From DATMNI01 sp035570275 (GTDB lineage Bacteria; Acidobacteriota; Terriglobia; Bryobacterales; Bryobacteraceae): 64,000 nt of DNA. Numbering within the stretch: the stretch's first letter is position 1; every line of letters starts with the position of its first letter. A program made the translations under genes and the position numbers. The stretch spans positions 3,544 to 67,543 of the forward strand of contig DATMNI010000297.1 in NCBI GenBank assembly GCA_035570275.1, in the 5' to 3' direction. Of this stretch, positions 16,216 through 23,939 are shown one piece after another. The notes beneath the pieces are model-generated. The model saw only the letters and a program-made list of their open reading frames with translations, was not told the DNA's origin and searched no databases.

Positions 16216-17138
16216 CGGGCCTCTCCTACCCGGTTTGGTCCCGGGATACGTTCCGGACCCGCATCGCGCCGCGAAGTGAAACGGCAGATCTGCTTCTCGA
16301 CGCCGAATGCGGCCCCGGTCCGGGCGCCGGCCAGTACCGTCTGTTTCCAGGAGCGCTGTTCCTTCTTTGGACCGGCGCCATCGGCGGGCCGGGTGCATCC
16401 GGCGGAGCGGAACCGGTGGCGGCTGCGCTCGAAATGTTACATAACTGGAGCCTGGTGCATGACGACGTTCTGGACGGACACGCGCTGCGCCGCGGACAAC
16501 CCACCCTGCTCGGCGCCCGCGGCCACAACATCGCCGTACTCGCCGGCGACGCGCTGGTGGCGCGTGCCATGCAGACTCTGGGCGGGTTGGAGGCGGGGCG
16601 TCTTCCCGGAGTCATCGCGCGGCTGGCGAACGCGGCTGCCAGCATGGTTGCAGGACAGATGAACGACGAACCCGATGTCTGGGCGCGGGTAGAGAGCCGG
16701 GAGCAACATTGGCTCCGGGTGTGCTTTCAGAAACTGGCGCTCGGAAATGTATCGTCCTCGCTCGCCGCGTTCTGGTGCGGCCGCGCGGATCTGGAAGACA
16801 CCGTCCGCAGTACCATGGATGAATTCTCGGTGGTGTCGCAGATCATCAACGACTTCGGCGATGTGCTGAACTTCGCCGGCTACCACGAGATCGGCGTATC
16901 GGGCCGGCCTCGGGCCGAAGAGTCGTCCCGCAAGCCTACTTTGCCGCTGATCTGGGCGGGAGTGGATGCCTGGGATCGGATCGACGCCATCGGCCCGCTT
17001 TACGAGCGCGCTAAACGGGAGATCGCCTGCCGTAAGAGGGCGGCCCTGAACGAACTCAGCCGGCTTCCTCTCGATCGCGATTTTATGACCATCCTGACCG
17101 ATTTCTTTACCCGGCCTTCGCTACCGGAGCTCGGGTAG
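16212..17138 (+). CDS. Class I isoprenoid (polyprenyl) synthase homologue (cassette gene B)
   Basis: 308 aa from GTG 16212, which overlaps the preceding TGA. An all-helical class I isoprenoid synthase fold is indicated by the first Asp-rich motif LVHDDVLDG (Asp84, 85, 88) and RRGQPTL just after it. The second motif is reduced to INDFGD (Asn213-Asp217) instead of DDxxD. NIAVLAGDALVARAM is also canonical. It is embedded between hydrolase and TIR genes with 4-nt spacing, not with isoprenoid-pathway genes, so a housekeeping prenyl-chain role is unlikely. It may make or bind a prenyl ligand for the cassette (inference). The catalytic first motif is intact. Confidence 0.82.
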   Translation: MTGLSYPVWSRDTFRTRIAPRSETADLLLDAECGPGPGAGQYRLFPGALFLLWTGAIGGPGASGGAEPVAAALEMLHNWSLVHDDVLDGHALRRGQPTLLGARGHNIAVLAGDALVARAMQTLGGLEAGRLPGVIARLANAAASMVAGQMNDEPDVWARVESREQHWLRVCFQKLALGNVSSSLAAFWCGRADLEDTVRSTMDEFSVVSQIINDFGDVLNFAGYHEIGVSGRPRAEESSRKPTLPLIWAGVDAWDRIDAIGPLYERAKREIACRKRAALNELSRLPLDRDFMTILTDFFTRPSLPELG

Positions 17139-17142
17139 ATCC

Positions 17143-17865
17143 ATGACGTCGCCGTGGCAAGACCGCCTTTTCGCCGAGAGCCGGGAGTGGCTCATCGAAT
17201 CCTTGTGCGACCAGGATATCGAGCGCGTCGTCCCCGAGGGCGATCCCATCCGCGTCTGGTGGGACGATACTTCCGCGAACCGAACCGCGCGGCTGCTGGA
17301 AATCGTCTCCGGCGCCACCGACACACTCACCTGGCTGGCGCTGGTCGACGCTGCCCGGGCCCGGCAGGCAGCGCCTTCCGGCCTGGAAGGATTGTTTACA
17401 GAAGCGCTCTCCGCCGCCGCCCGATCGGGCCGCATGATGAGCTACCCCCAGCCGTTTCACGCCTTCCTCTCTTACTCGCATCGTGACATGGACCGGGCCC
17501 TGGCGGTGGTGGAGATTCTTGCCGAACAGGGACTCCGCGTGTTTCAGGATGTGCGCGACATCCGCGCCGGGGAGAGCATACTGGGCACACTGCATGCCGC
17601 CATGACTCGCGCGCCTCGGGCCATTCTGCTGGTCACGGACCAGTATGCGCACTCGGTCTGGGCGCACCGCGAGTTATCGCTGCTCCGGAACCGGCACAGC
17701 CAAGGTGAACTATCGCTGTTTCCCGTGCTGCTCGACGATGTTCCGCTGCCCCCTCTGATTGAAGACACTTTCACCATCGATCTGCGGGGTTTTCGTGGTG
17801 CCGAGGATGGGAGCTGGGCGAGGGAGCGGCTGGCGAAGCTGATCGACGCCTGTAAAACGAGGTGA
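17143..17865 (+). CDS. TIR-domain effector with an N-terminal helical adaptor (cassette gene C)
   Basis: 240 aa. Residues 1-100 form an uncharacterised helical module (DRLFAESREWLIESLCDQDI...) of the effector-associated/adaptor kind. The TIR domain spans about 105-238: HAFLSYSHRDMDRALAVVE, GLRVFQDVRDIRAGESI, AILLVTDQYAHSVWAHREL. Glu177 in the SxWxxxE box corresponds to the NADase catalytic Glu of bacterial TIR effectors. Predicted cytoplasmic NAD+-cleaving effector or signal generator. It starts 4 nt after gene B and ends 3 nt before gene D. Confidence 0.85.
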   Translation: MTSPWQDRLFAESREWLIESLCDQDIERVVPEGDPIRVWWDDTSANRTARLLEIVSGATDTLTWLALVDAARARQAAPSGLEGLFTEALSAAARSGRMMSYPQPFHAFLSYSHRDMDRALAVVEILAEQGLRVFQDVRDIRAGESILGTLHAAMTRAPRAILLVTDQYAHSVWAHRELSLLRNRHSQGELSLFPVLLDDVPLPPLIEDTFTIDLRGFRGAEDGSWARERLAKLIDACKTR

Positions 17866-17868
17866 TTC

Positions 17869-19200
17869 ATGGATCGCAAGTTCACAGTGTATTTAAGCCA
17901 TAGCTGGCAGCCGCGCGACGTCGAGTTGAACGTGTGGGTTTGGGAGCATCTTGCCGAACGATGCGATTTGCTGGTGGATAAGCCGGACTCGCAGGTGGAG
18001 AATCCTCCTTACTATGTCAACCGGCTGGAAGAGATTATGCGCCGCAGCGACATCTTCGTGGCTATTCTGACCTTCCGGCCGAATTCCAATGCCACGTCCA
18101 AGGGCGATCACGCGGTGCAATGCTCACCGGGCAGTCTGTTCGAGATCCGGCTGGCCGAGCGCGCTCACCGGCCGCGGCTGGTCCTCTATGAACGCACCAC
18201 CCGTTTCCAACGTTCGTCCATCGATTGGCCCGGCGCGAAATACATTCCATTCGACCGCGGAGCGCAGTCGCTTCCCGAGGCCCTGGACAGCATCGAGGGG
18301 GATATCGAAAGGTGGCTCGAATGGGTGGATCGCCGCCGGAAACCGCGTTTTCTCGAAACCTCGGACCGTTCGGTTACCCTGCTCCCCCAGTCGGCCGACT
18401 CAACCATGGTCGATCAACTCAGGGTCGCGCTTCGGGAGGCTCTTTTCCCGACCGTCGAGCCAATCGAGGTCCAGGCGCGCACGGATGCCGAATTGATTCA
18501 CCAGATGCGGAACGCGGGCCTGGTGATCGCGGACGTGACCGCGGAGGGAACCCGCGAGCTATATGCCATCGCCCACGCGCTATTCCTGCCCGCGATACGC
18601 CTGGCGCCGGATAAGAGTTCGCCGTTGCCGTGGATTCTCGAGGGCCACCCGGGCGGGTACCAACACGACATTGTCGCCATCTCGGGCGGCCCACCATGGC
18701 CTCTTGAAGTGACCGCGCGCGCCAACGCGATTTTCCGGGTGACCGAACCGCTTGGATTGGAGGCCGGCCGCAAGTACATCAAGTCGCGCCGTTACAAAGG
18801 AGCCTATGTGTTTCTAAGTCACAATCTGCGGCCCGAAAAACGTGAGTTCCTCGATCTGTTGATTCAATCGTTGCGGGACGAGCAGATCGAATTCTTCGAA
18901 TACTACCGGGTCAATAAAGCGGGCATCGAGTGGCGGCCCAAGTTGGAAGAGGCGCTCGGGAAAACCACGCTCTTCGCCGGGTTACTGGCCGACGGCTATG
19001 AAGATTCCGACGTCTGCCTCGACGAATGGAAGGCGGCGACGGACCGGAACGTCCCGATCCTGTCATTTCTGGTGAATGGGCGGACCTCGCGAACGAATCT
19101 GATTAGAAAGATCACCCAGACACTCGACTCGGACAATCCCGCGGTGAACGCGAAGGAGGTTTTTGATCAGATCAAGGCCGCGGTGACACAGCCATTGTGA
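17869..19200 (+). CDS. Three-module TIR / NDT-like / TIR protein (cassette gene D)
   Basis: 443 aa with three related Rossmann-like modules. The N-terminal TIR-like module (about 3-155) has FTVYLSHSWQPRDVE, MRRSDIFVAILTF and a candidate catalytic Glu in SPGSLFEIRLAE. The middle module (about 160-295) carries IHQMRNAGLVIADVTAEG then TRELYAIAHALFLP, resembling the 'vIADlT..N.nVfYElGiAHa' core of nucleoside-deoxyribosyltransferase/TIR-like proteins. The C-terminal TIR (about 308-440) has AYVFLSHNLRPEKREFLDLL and DVCLDEWKAA with Glu386 in the catalytic position. It likely senses or processes nucleotides together with gene C. No membrane segment is seen. It is the last gene of the cassette. Confidence 0.8.
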   Translation: MDRKFTVYLSHSWQPRDVELNVWVWEHLAERCDLLVDKPDSQVENPPYYVNRLEEIMRRSDIFVAILTFRPNSNATSKGDHAVQCSPGSLFEIRLAERAHRPRLVLYERTTRFQRSSIDWPGAKYIPFDRGAQSLPEALDSIEGDIERWLEWVDRRRKPRFLETSDRSVTLLPQSADSTMVDQLRVALREALFPTVEPIEVQARTDAELIHQMRNAGLVIADVTAEGTRELYAIAHALFLPAIRLAPDKSSPLPWILEGHPGGYQHDIVAISGGPPWPLEVTARANAIFRVTEPLGLEAGRKYIKSRRYKGAYVFLSHNLRPEKREFLDLLIQSLRDEQIEFFEYYRVNKAGIEWRPKLEEALGKTTLFAGLLADGYEDSDVCLDEWKAATDRNVPILSFLVNGRTSRTNLIRKITQTLDSDNPAVNAKEVFDQIKAAVTQPL

Positions 19201-19278
19201 TCTGCAAGTCCGGCAGGCAGGCACGGTATGCCGTTTCCGCCGGAGTGGGAGCCTGTGATAGACTTCGGCCCGGTGACC

Positions 19279-20358
19279 ATGCAGAACGAAACGAACCATC
19301 TAAGCCGAAGGGCATTGCTCAAGCTGGCGGGGATTGCGGCGGCTTCCGTCGCGGGCGTTGGGAACGCGGAAGGCCCGGCACCAACGGGGTCTCTCTTCGA
19401 CGGTAAGACGCTCGATGGATGGATTCAAATCGAGAACGGCGCTACCTCGCTGCCCGGCGGCGACATTACCGATCCGGCGATCTTTGCCGGCAAGCTGACC
19501 AATGGGCCGGACGCAATTTCCGTATTTCTACGCGACCGGGTGCAGGACCCGGTGAAGGCGGATCTGGCCGCATATTCCGCCTCGAGTGCGAATGCCAAGG
19601 CCGTAATATCCGCCCTGGTGAAGGATCTGAACCAGGTAATCTCCGGGCCGTCGATCTATGACAAAGCACGTTTCGGCAATATCGCGCTGCGGCCCGAGAC
19701 CGAGCAGTTGCTCCGGCAGAATCCGCGCGGCCAGCAACTGGCGCGGCTGAACAGGCTATTGCTGGAAGATGCTTATCCCGGGGAGTTGGCGAAGAGCTCT
19801 ACAACCGGCTGGGTGGTGAAGGATGGCGCAATGGCCAGCACGGGAACCGGGCGCGGGGTGATCTACACGGCCAAGGACTACGGCCGCTTCCGGCTGATGT
19901 TTACGATGAGGCATATCTCGGGCAATCCGGACCATCAGGCCTGCGTTCTGATCTTTTGCAGCCGCCCGCCGACCGGGGAGAAGCCTCTGGACGCGCTCGG
20001 CGGGGTTCAGTTTCAGGTTCCCAACGGTGGACATTGGGATTACCGGCCCGGCATGAATAACTCCGGAATTAGCACCAGTGGCGGGCAGGAGTTTACGCCG
20101 GTGACCAAGACTCACTTCGACATCCACGCGTGGAGCCGGGTGGAGATACTGGCGGACGCCGCCAAAGGAACGGCTCGCATGGCTGTGGCGCAGCCGCCTG
20201 GAAACACGGCCGTTGAGGTGCTTGATTTCAAGGACGCCACAGCCGGCAAGGTGGGGCCGGTTGCCTGGCAGATGCACAACGCAGGTTTGTTGGATGAGTA
20301 CAAGGATGTCGCCATTGAGCTGGAGCCGAAGGACGACAACCTGATCACGGTGAACTGA
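19279..20358 (+). CDS. Tat-exported DUF1080 / 3-keto-disaccharide hydrolase-like protein
   Basis: 359 aa from ATG 19279, chosen because the twin-arginine signal (HLSRRALLKLAGIAAASVAG) then lies at residues 7-27; an upstream ATG (19228) would bury it. SLFDGKTLDGWIQIENG opens a concanavalin-like DUF1080 beta-sandwich that resumes after a helical insert (about 90-165) with GRFRLMFTMRHISGNPDHQ and GGVQFQVPNG. The insert between the first strands is unusual. Predicted periplasmic glycan-processing or binding protein. It follows the TIR cassette by 78 bp but is unrelated in type. Confidence 0.8.
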   Translation: MQNETNHLSRRALLKLAGIAAASVAGVGNAEGPAPTGSLFDGKTLDGWIQIENGATSLPGGDITDPAIFAGKLTNGPDAISVFLRDRVQDPVKADLAAYSASSANAKAVISALVKDLNQVISGPSIYDKARFGNIALRPETEQLLRQNPRGQQLARLNRLLLEDAYPGELAKSSTTGWVVKDGAMASTGTGRGVIYTAKDYGRFRLMFTMRHISGNPDHQACVLIFCSRPPTGEKPLDALGGVQFQVPNGGHWDYRPGMNNSGISTSGGQEFTPVTKTHFDIHAWSRVEILADAAKGTARMAVAQPPGNTAVEVLDFKDATAGKVGPVAWQMHNAGLLDEYKDVAIELEPKDDNLITVN

Positions 20359-20396
20359 GCCGTCCTCGGCGCAACTAACCCCCTCACTAGCCCCCA

Positions 20397-21026
20397 CTAA
20401 CGCAAGTTTCGAACGATCGCCTGTATGTGCACCTTGGCGCCATCGACATGCACGAAATCGGTATTGGTTTCATCGAAAATCAGCGCCAGGTCGGTTCCCG
20501 CCAGCACGATTGCATCGACCGGCAGTTCGCGGGCGATTCTTGACAGAGTGGCCCTCCCTTCAGTTCCGCCATCGACGGTCTGCATGTATGCCTGGTGAAT
20601 GGCCTCCACTTGAGCGGGTATAACCACTTCGACTCCTTCGAGCATGCCGAACATGCGCGATTCTACCACGAAACGCGTGCCGAACAACGCTACCCGCCGA
20701 TACCCACGCGACCGGATCTCCGCCCCCACTTCCTCGATGATGTTCACCAACGGAAGCGCCGAAATCTTCTGGAGTTCGCGGATACAAATATGCGGTGTGA
20801 TGGCCGAGATGGCCGCCACTTCCGCTCCGCCGTGCGCCAGCCGCTCGATCAACCGTGCAAAATAATCAGCCAACCCAATGCGGTCCCCGCGCTCGACATG
20901 TCCCAATGCGCGGGCCATATCCGCGTGGACAATCAACATCTCGCCCGCTTCAGCCTTGGCCAGCTCCCGGTAGTAGTGAACCGTTGCGCCGGGGCCAAGC
21001 CCGCCGATCAATCCAAGATTCTTCAT
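20397..21026 (-). CDS. Aspartate/glutamate racemase family protein lacking both catalytic cysteines
   Basis: 209 aa from ATG 21026 (MKNLGLIGGLGPGATVHYYR). The fold is that of Asp/Glu racemases (PF01177). The two catalytic Cys motifs are altered: 'CNTxH' reads A75-I-T-P-H79, and 'GCTE' reads A176-G-T-D179. A cofactor-independent two-cysteine racemisation is therefore not expected. It may be a binding protein or an enzyme with different chemistry. It is convergent with the DUF1080 gene. Confidence 0.8.
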   Translation of the reverse strand: MKNLGLIGGLGPGATVHYYRELAKAEAGEMLIVHADMARALGHVERGDRIGLADYFARLIERLAHGGAEVAAISAITPHICIRELQKISALPLVNIIEEVGAEIRSRGYRRVALFGTRFVVESRMFGMLEGVEVVIPAQVEAIHQAYMQTVDGGTEGRATLSRIARELPVDAIVLAGTDLALIFDETNTDFVHVDGAKVHIQAIVRNLR

Positions 21027-21029
21027 GTT

Positions 21030-21152
21030 TTCAATTCTCGCAAGCGCATCGATCTTGCGGATGTTGCCGCGCTCCGCCAAGCTGCAGACAAGGACGGCAA
21101 AGGCTCCTGGCAACTCGTGCCGGTGCTGACCGACGGCTGCGGCTACCAGTGA
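21030..21152 (+). pseudogene. Possible C-terminal gene fragment
   Basis: On the + strand, antisense to the racemase leader, one frame reads NSRKRIDLADVAALRQAADK then DGKGSWQLVPVLTDGCGYQ, ending in TGA at 21150-21152. It has protein-like composition and a sensible terminus but no start. I do not recognise the family. It could be a chance frame. Confidence 0.25.
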
Positions 21153-21169
21153 TGCTTTGGTCGCGGGCT

Positions 21170-21423
21170 TCAGGCCCGTAAGCGCACCAGCAGCACGCGC
21201 GTGGTAGACTCATGCCGCCAAAAGACCAGTTCGCCGAAATCCTTGTCGGCCGTGATCAGGACCCTGGCACCGTCCCGGCTTTGGCTCAGCACGGCCTCAT
21301 CAACGATCCCAGGGGATAGTACCGCGATGTAACGCACGCCCCGATGTAACCCACGTCAGGGCCGTCCTCGCGAAGACGCTCGACGATTTGCCGGTCAACG
21401 CCTCCATCGGCCAAAAATCTCAC
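21170..21423 (-). pseudogene. DUF5615 PIN-like toxin broken by a 17-bp tandem duplication
   Basis: From GTG 21423 (overlapping the DUF433 gene by 29 nt) the frame reads VRFLADGGVDRQIVERLRED then GPDVGYI. It then shifts, and the true continuation AVLSPGIVDEAVLSQSRDGA then RVLITADKDFGELVFW follows in another frame to TGA 21170. Between them a 17-mer is directly duplicated (cgatgtaac at 21326 and again at 21343 on the + strand). Deleting one copy restores DVGYI-AVLSPGIVDEAVL perfectly. DUF5615 proteins are PIN-fold toxins paired with DUF433. Confidence 0.85.
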
Positions 21424-21661
21424 TTGGGAGTAAGCTCAACCGGTAGTCCACATCGGCACGCAGAGCCTGAGCCGCGAAGACGAGAGCCGCTCGAATTGCT
21501 TTCTCGGTTAAGCCGGGATGCGCATCCAGAATCTCTTCCATTGTTTCTCCGGCTCCCAGTTTGTCCAGGATCAGTTCGATTGTGATCCGCGTTCCAGCGA
21601 TGACAGGCTCCCCCATCATCACCTCCGGATTGGACACAACCAGTTCCTGGTATTCTCGCAT
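21395..21661 (-). CDS. DUF433 domain antitoxin
   Basis: 88 aa from ATG 21661; the frame continues upstream to 21691 without a better site. EVMMGEPVIAGTRITIELIL and LGAGETMEEILDAHPGLTEK are the DUF433 signature, a small winged-helix-like antitoxin. The C-terminus overlaps the DUF5615 toxin gene. With the toxin destroyed by a duplication, this antitoxin is an orphan. Confidence 0.88.
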   Translation of the reverse strand: MREYQELVVSNPEVMMGEPVIAGTRITIELILDKLGAGETMEEILDAHPGLTEKAIRAALVFAAQALRADVDYRLSLLPSEIFGRWRR

Positions 21662-21780
21662 GTGAGTGTACTTTTTAACAGCGTACCACAACCTAGGCGA
21701 AACACTACTACTTGCAGTGCAGAGCTGACAGTTTTACAGTCGAAATGAGCGGCAGTGGAACCACGCCGAAAGGAACGACC

Positions 21781-21939
21781 ATGGCCATCGAAGAAGTGCC
21801 GGAATCCGGCGGAGACCCGGAACCGGAGCCCGGCGCGGCGATCAATCCCGAAGAGCGGAAACAGAAGTTGGCGGAAGAAGCGGCCGACTTCATCACCAGT
21901 CAGGTCCTCGATAAGGGCGCGACCTTTTTTGGGGGTTGA
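21781..21939 (+). CDS. Small acidic hypothetical protein
   Basis: 52 aa from ATG 21781, preceded by an aaagga-type SD. It is Glu/Pro-rich (MAIEEVPESGGDPEPEPG), then has a short helix with mixed charge, ending DKGATFFGG. Longer starts at 21712 or 21745 are possible. No family is recognised. A 14-bp tandem duplication begins 7 nt after the stop codon. Confidence 0.4.
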   Translation: MAIEEVPESGGDPEPEPGAAINPEERKQKLAEEAADFITSQVLDKGATFFGG

Positions 21940-21946
21940 CGTTTCG

Positions 21947-21974
21947 CGGGTGAGCTTTGGCGGGTGAGCTTTGG
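21947..21974 (+). repeat. 14-bp tandem duplication after the small ORF
   Basis: Two exact copies of cgggtgagctttgg at 21947 and 21961, starting 7 nt after the TGA stop of the small ORF. Confidence 0.85.
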
Positions 21975-21998
21975 CGGAGTTTTTGGAAATAAGCCATC

Positions 21999-22814
21999 CT
22001 ACTTTCCCGCGCCGTAGATCACCCGCAGCACGCTGCGGACGTACTGCTCGTCGGTGAGACCTTCGACGGCAGTCTCGGGGAATTGCACCAGGCTCTGGAA
22101 ATACGCCGCCAGGTCGCCGAAGAGATCGATGCGGGCGCGCGGGTCGTAGCGTTCACGACCTGCAAGGGCGCGGCAGGCCAGGGCCACGGCTTCGGGGCTG
22201 GCCTGGCTGCGGAGGCGGGCGGCCAGATGAGGCCAGGCCTGGAGCGAGTTGTACCTGGCGCCGGCGATCAGGTCGAGATCGGGCGCGGTCCACCTGGCCT
22301 CGCGGGCCACGATGGTGTTGGCGGCCAGGTCGCCCAGGCGCTGGCCGTAGCGGCTCAGGAAACACACAATGCCGCCCACCAGGTAGAGCAGCGGCAGCGC
22401 ATCCACCAGGCGGAGCAGGTTGCGCAGGACGATTTGCGGCAGGTGGAGGCGAAGGCCGCGGGCATCGATCACGCGCAGGCCGAGCATGCGCTTGCCGATG
22501 GTCTGGCCGCGCCAGCGCCACTCCAGCACGATGCCGTAACCGACCGAGACGGCGAAGTACCCGCCCACGGTAATCGCGCCGACGATGTCGCGGCCGAAAA
22601 CACCGGCAAGCGCGGCGATTTTGCCGATGCCGTACAGCAGGCAGCCGATGGCGGTGGCGTCCACGGCCCAGGCCAGCGCGCGCGTAACCGGAGTTGCCAA
22701 CTCGAACGAGAAGACTACGCCCTCCGGCGTTTCGATGCTCAGCGAGGATGCTCGGGGCTGGAGCCCAGGGGCCGGGGGCTGGGGGCCAGAGGCCGGGTAC
22801 CAGGGGGCGCTCAT
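21999..22814 (-). CDS. RDD-family membrane protein (last gene of the MoxR operon)
   Basis: 271 aa from ATG 22814, which overlaps the SpoIIM stop as ATGA. After a Pro/Gly-rich N-terminus of about 25 residues encoded by degenerate G+C repeats, an RDD domain follows: VTRALAWAVDATAIGCLLYG, LEWRWRGQTIGKRMLGLRV, RLVDALPLLYLVGGIVCFLS, with the classic G-QTIGK box. The C-terminal 90 residues are soluble and include a helical segment. RDD proteins at the end of MoxR/DUF58/SpoIIM operons are common, and their role is unknown (transport or membrane scaffolding). Confidence 0.85.
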   Translation of the reverse strand: MSAPWYPASGPQPPAPGLQPRASSLSIETPEGVVFSFELATPVTRALAWAVDATAIGCLLYGIGKIAALAGVFGRDIVGAITVGGYFAVSVGYGIVLEWRWRGQTIGKRMLGLRVIDARGLRLHLPQIVLRNLLRLVDALPLLYLVGGIVCFLSRYGQRLGDLAANTIVAREARWTAPDLDLIAGARYNSLQAWPHLAARLRSQASPEAVALACRALAGRERYDPRARIDLFGDLAAYFQSLVQFPETAVEGLTDEQYVRSVLRVIYGAGK

Positions 22815-23800
22815 TCCCGCCCCGCCCAACCGAGGAAGAGGCCGAGCGCCGCCAGTTCGCAGACGCCGACGGAAATCTTGAGCGCGTAAGGAATCACGGG
22901 CTGGTGGTATTGCGAAACGAAAGCCTCCAGAACGCCGGCCCAGATCAACAGCGCGGCGGCGCCGGCGGCGATGCTGAACAGGTCCGTGGCCACGGCGCGA
23001 AGGCGGTCAGCGCGCGTGGTCTGGCCGCCCCACCCGATCATGGCGCCCGCCAGGATGAACCCGCATTGGCCGCCCAAAAGGATGGCGGGAATTTCAATGG
23101 AACCGTGCGGCAGCAGCCAGCCCGCCAGAAAAACAGCCTGGCCCGCGGCCATATAATCGGCTGCCACAGCGCCCAGAATGACGCCGTTATAGAACAGTAA
23201 AATCAACGTCCCGGCGCCCCAGGTGATGCCGGCTGCCAGCGTCAGCATGGTCACCTGGATGTTGTTGGTCATCAGCTCGGCCGAGAAGGTAGCCTTCTTG
23301 CCGCGCAGCCGGTCGGCACGGGCGCGGGCGTTGCTCTCTTCCTCGTGGACGCGCTCGGCCGGCGAGCCCATCAGCCCGCCGAACGGCATGAGGACCGCCT
23401 TCGAAGCCGGGTCCGTGCGGATGGCGAACCAGCCGAAGGCGCAGCCCAGCAGGGTGACGCCGAGCGACAGGCCGAACCCGCCCAGGTGGCGGCGAAAGGC
23501 GCGGGGAAAGGCGAAGATCAGGCTGCGCCAGCGGATGCGCAGCGGGGCGCGGGTTTCGTGGATCTCGCTGTAGGCGCGGCCCACCAGGGATTGCAGCATG
23601 GCGCGCAGGCCGGGTTCGGTGGCGAATGTATCGAGGCGCGCCAGATCGGCCGAGCAGCGTTCGTAGAGATAGTGCAGGCGCTGAATCTCCGCCAGCGGCA
23701 GGCGGCGCCCGGGTTCGGACTCCAGCCTGGCAAGAACGTTCTGCAACTCGTCCCAGTAGGCGCGTTCGGCGGTGACGAAGCGGCGGAGGTCGATGATCAT
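22811..23800 (-). CDS. SpoIIM-like (stage II sporulation protein M / DUF95) membrane protein
   Basis: 329 aa. The N-terminal 95 residues are a soluble helical region (RRFVTAERAYWDELQNVLAR). Several TMs follow: about 105-125, 195-225, 235-260 and 285-325. FSAELMTNNIQVTMLTLAAG with LILLFYNGVILGAV is the SpoIIM core. The organism need not sporulate, since this family is widespread next to MoxR/DUF58/RDD genes. The stop overlaps the RDD start (ATGA). Confidence 0.88.
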   Translation of the reverse strand: MIIDLRRFVTAERAYWDELQNVLARLESEPGRRLPLAEIQRLHYLYERCSADLARLDTFATEPGLRAMLQSLVGRAYSEIHETRAPLRIRWRSLIFAFPRAFRRHLGGFGLSLGVTLLGCAFGWFAIRTDPASKAVLMPFGGLMGSPAERVHEEESNARARADRLRGKKATFSAELMTNNIQVTMLTLAAGITWGAGTLILLFYNGVILGAVAADYMAAGQAVFLAGWLLPHGSIEIPAILLGGQCGFILAGAMIGWGGQTTRADRLRAVATDLFSIAAGAAALLIWAGVLEAFVSQYHQPVIPYALKISVGVCELAALGLFLGWAGRE

Positions 23801-23825
23801 AGGGCTGCGCTCTCGATGACATGGT

Positions 23826-23936
23826 TGTGGGGCAGATTGGCAATCTGCGGCGGATTGTTAATCCGCCTGCCGGCAGCGCACATAACCCCGGCAGGCGGAT
23901 TAACAATCCGCCGCAGGTTCGCAACCTGCCCCACAA
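23826..23936. repeat. Palindromic REP/MITE-like element, copy A
   Basis: About 111 bp. The left arm runs tgtggggcagattggcaatc onward; the right arm is its near-reverse complement ending aacctgccccacaa. Each arm holds a perfect hairpin ggcggatt-gtt-aatccgcc. The core is short. It lies between the SpoIIM and DUF58 genes, within the operon. Confidence 0.9.
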
Positions 23937-23939
23937 ACC

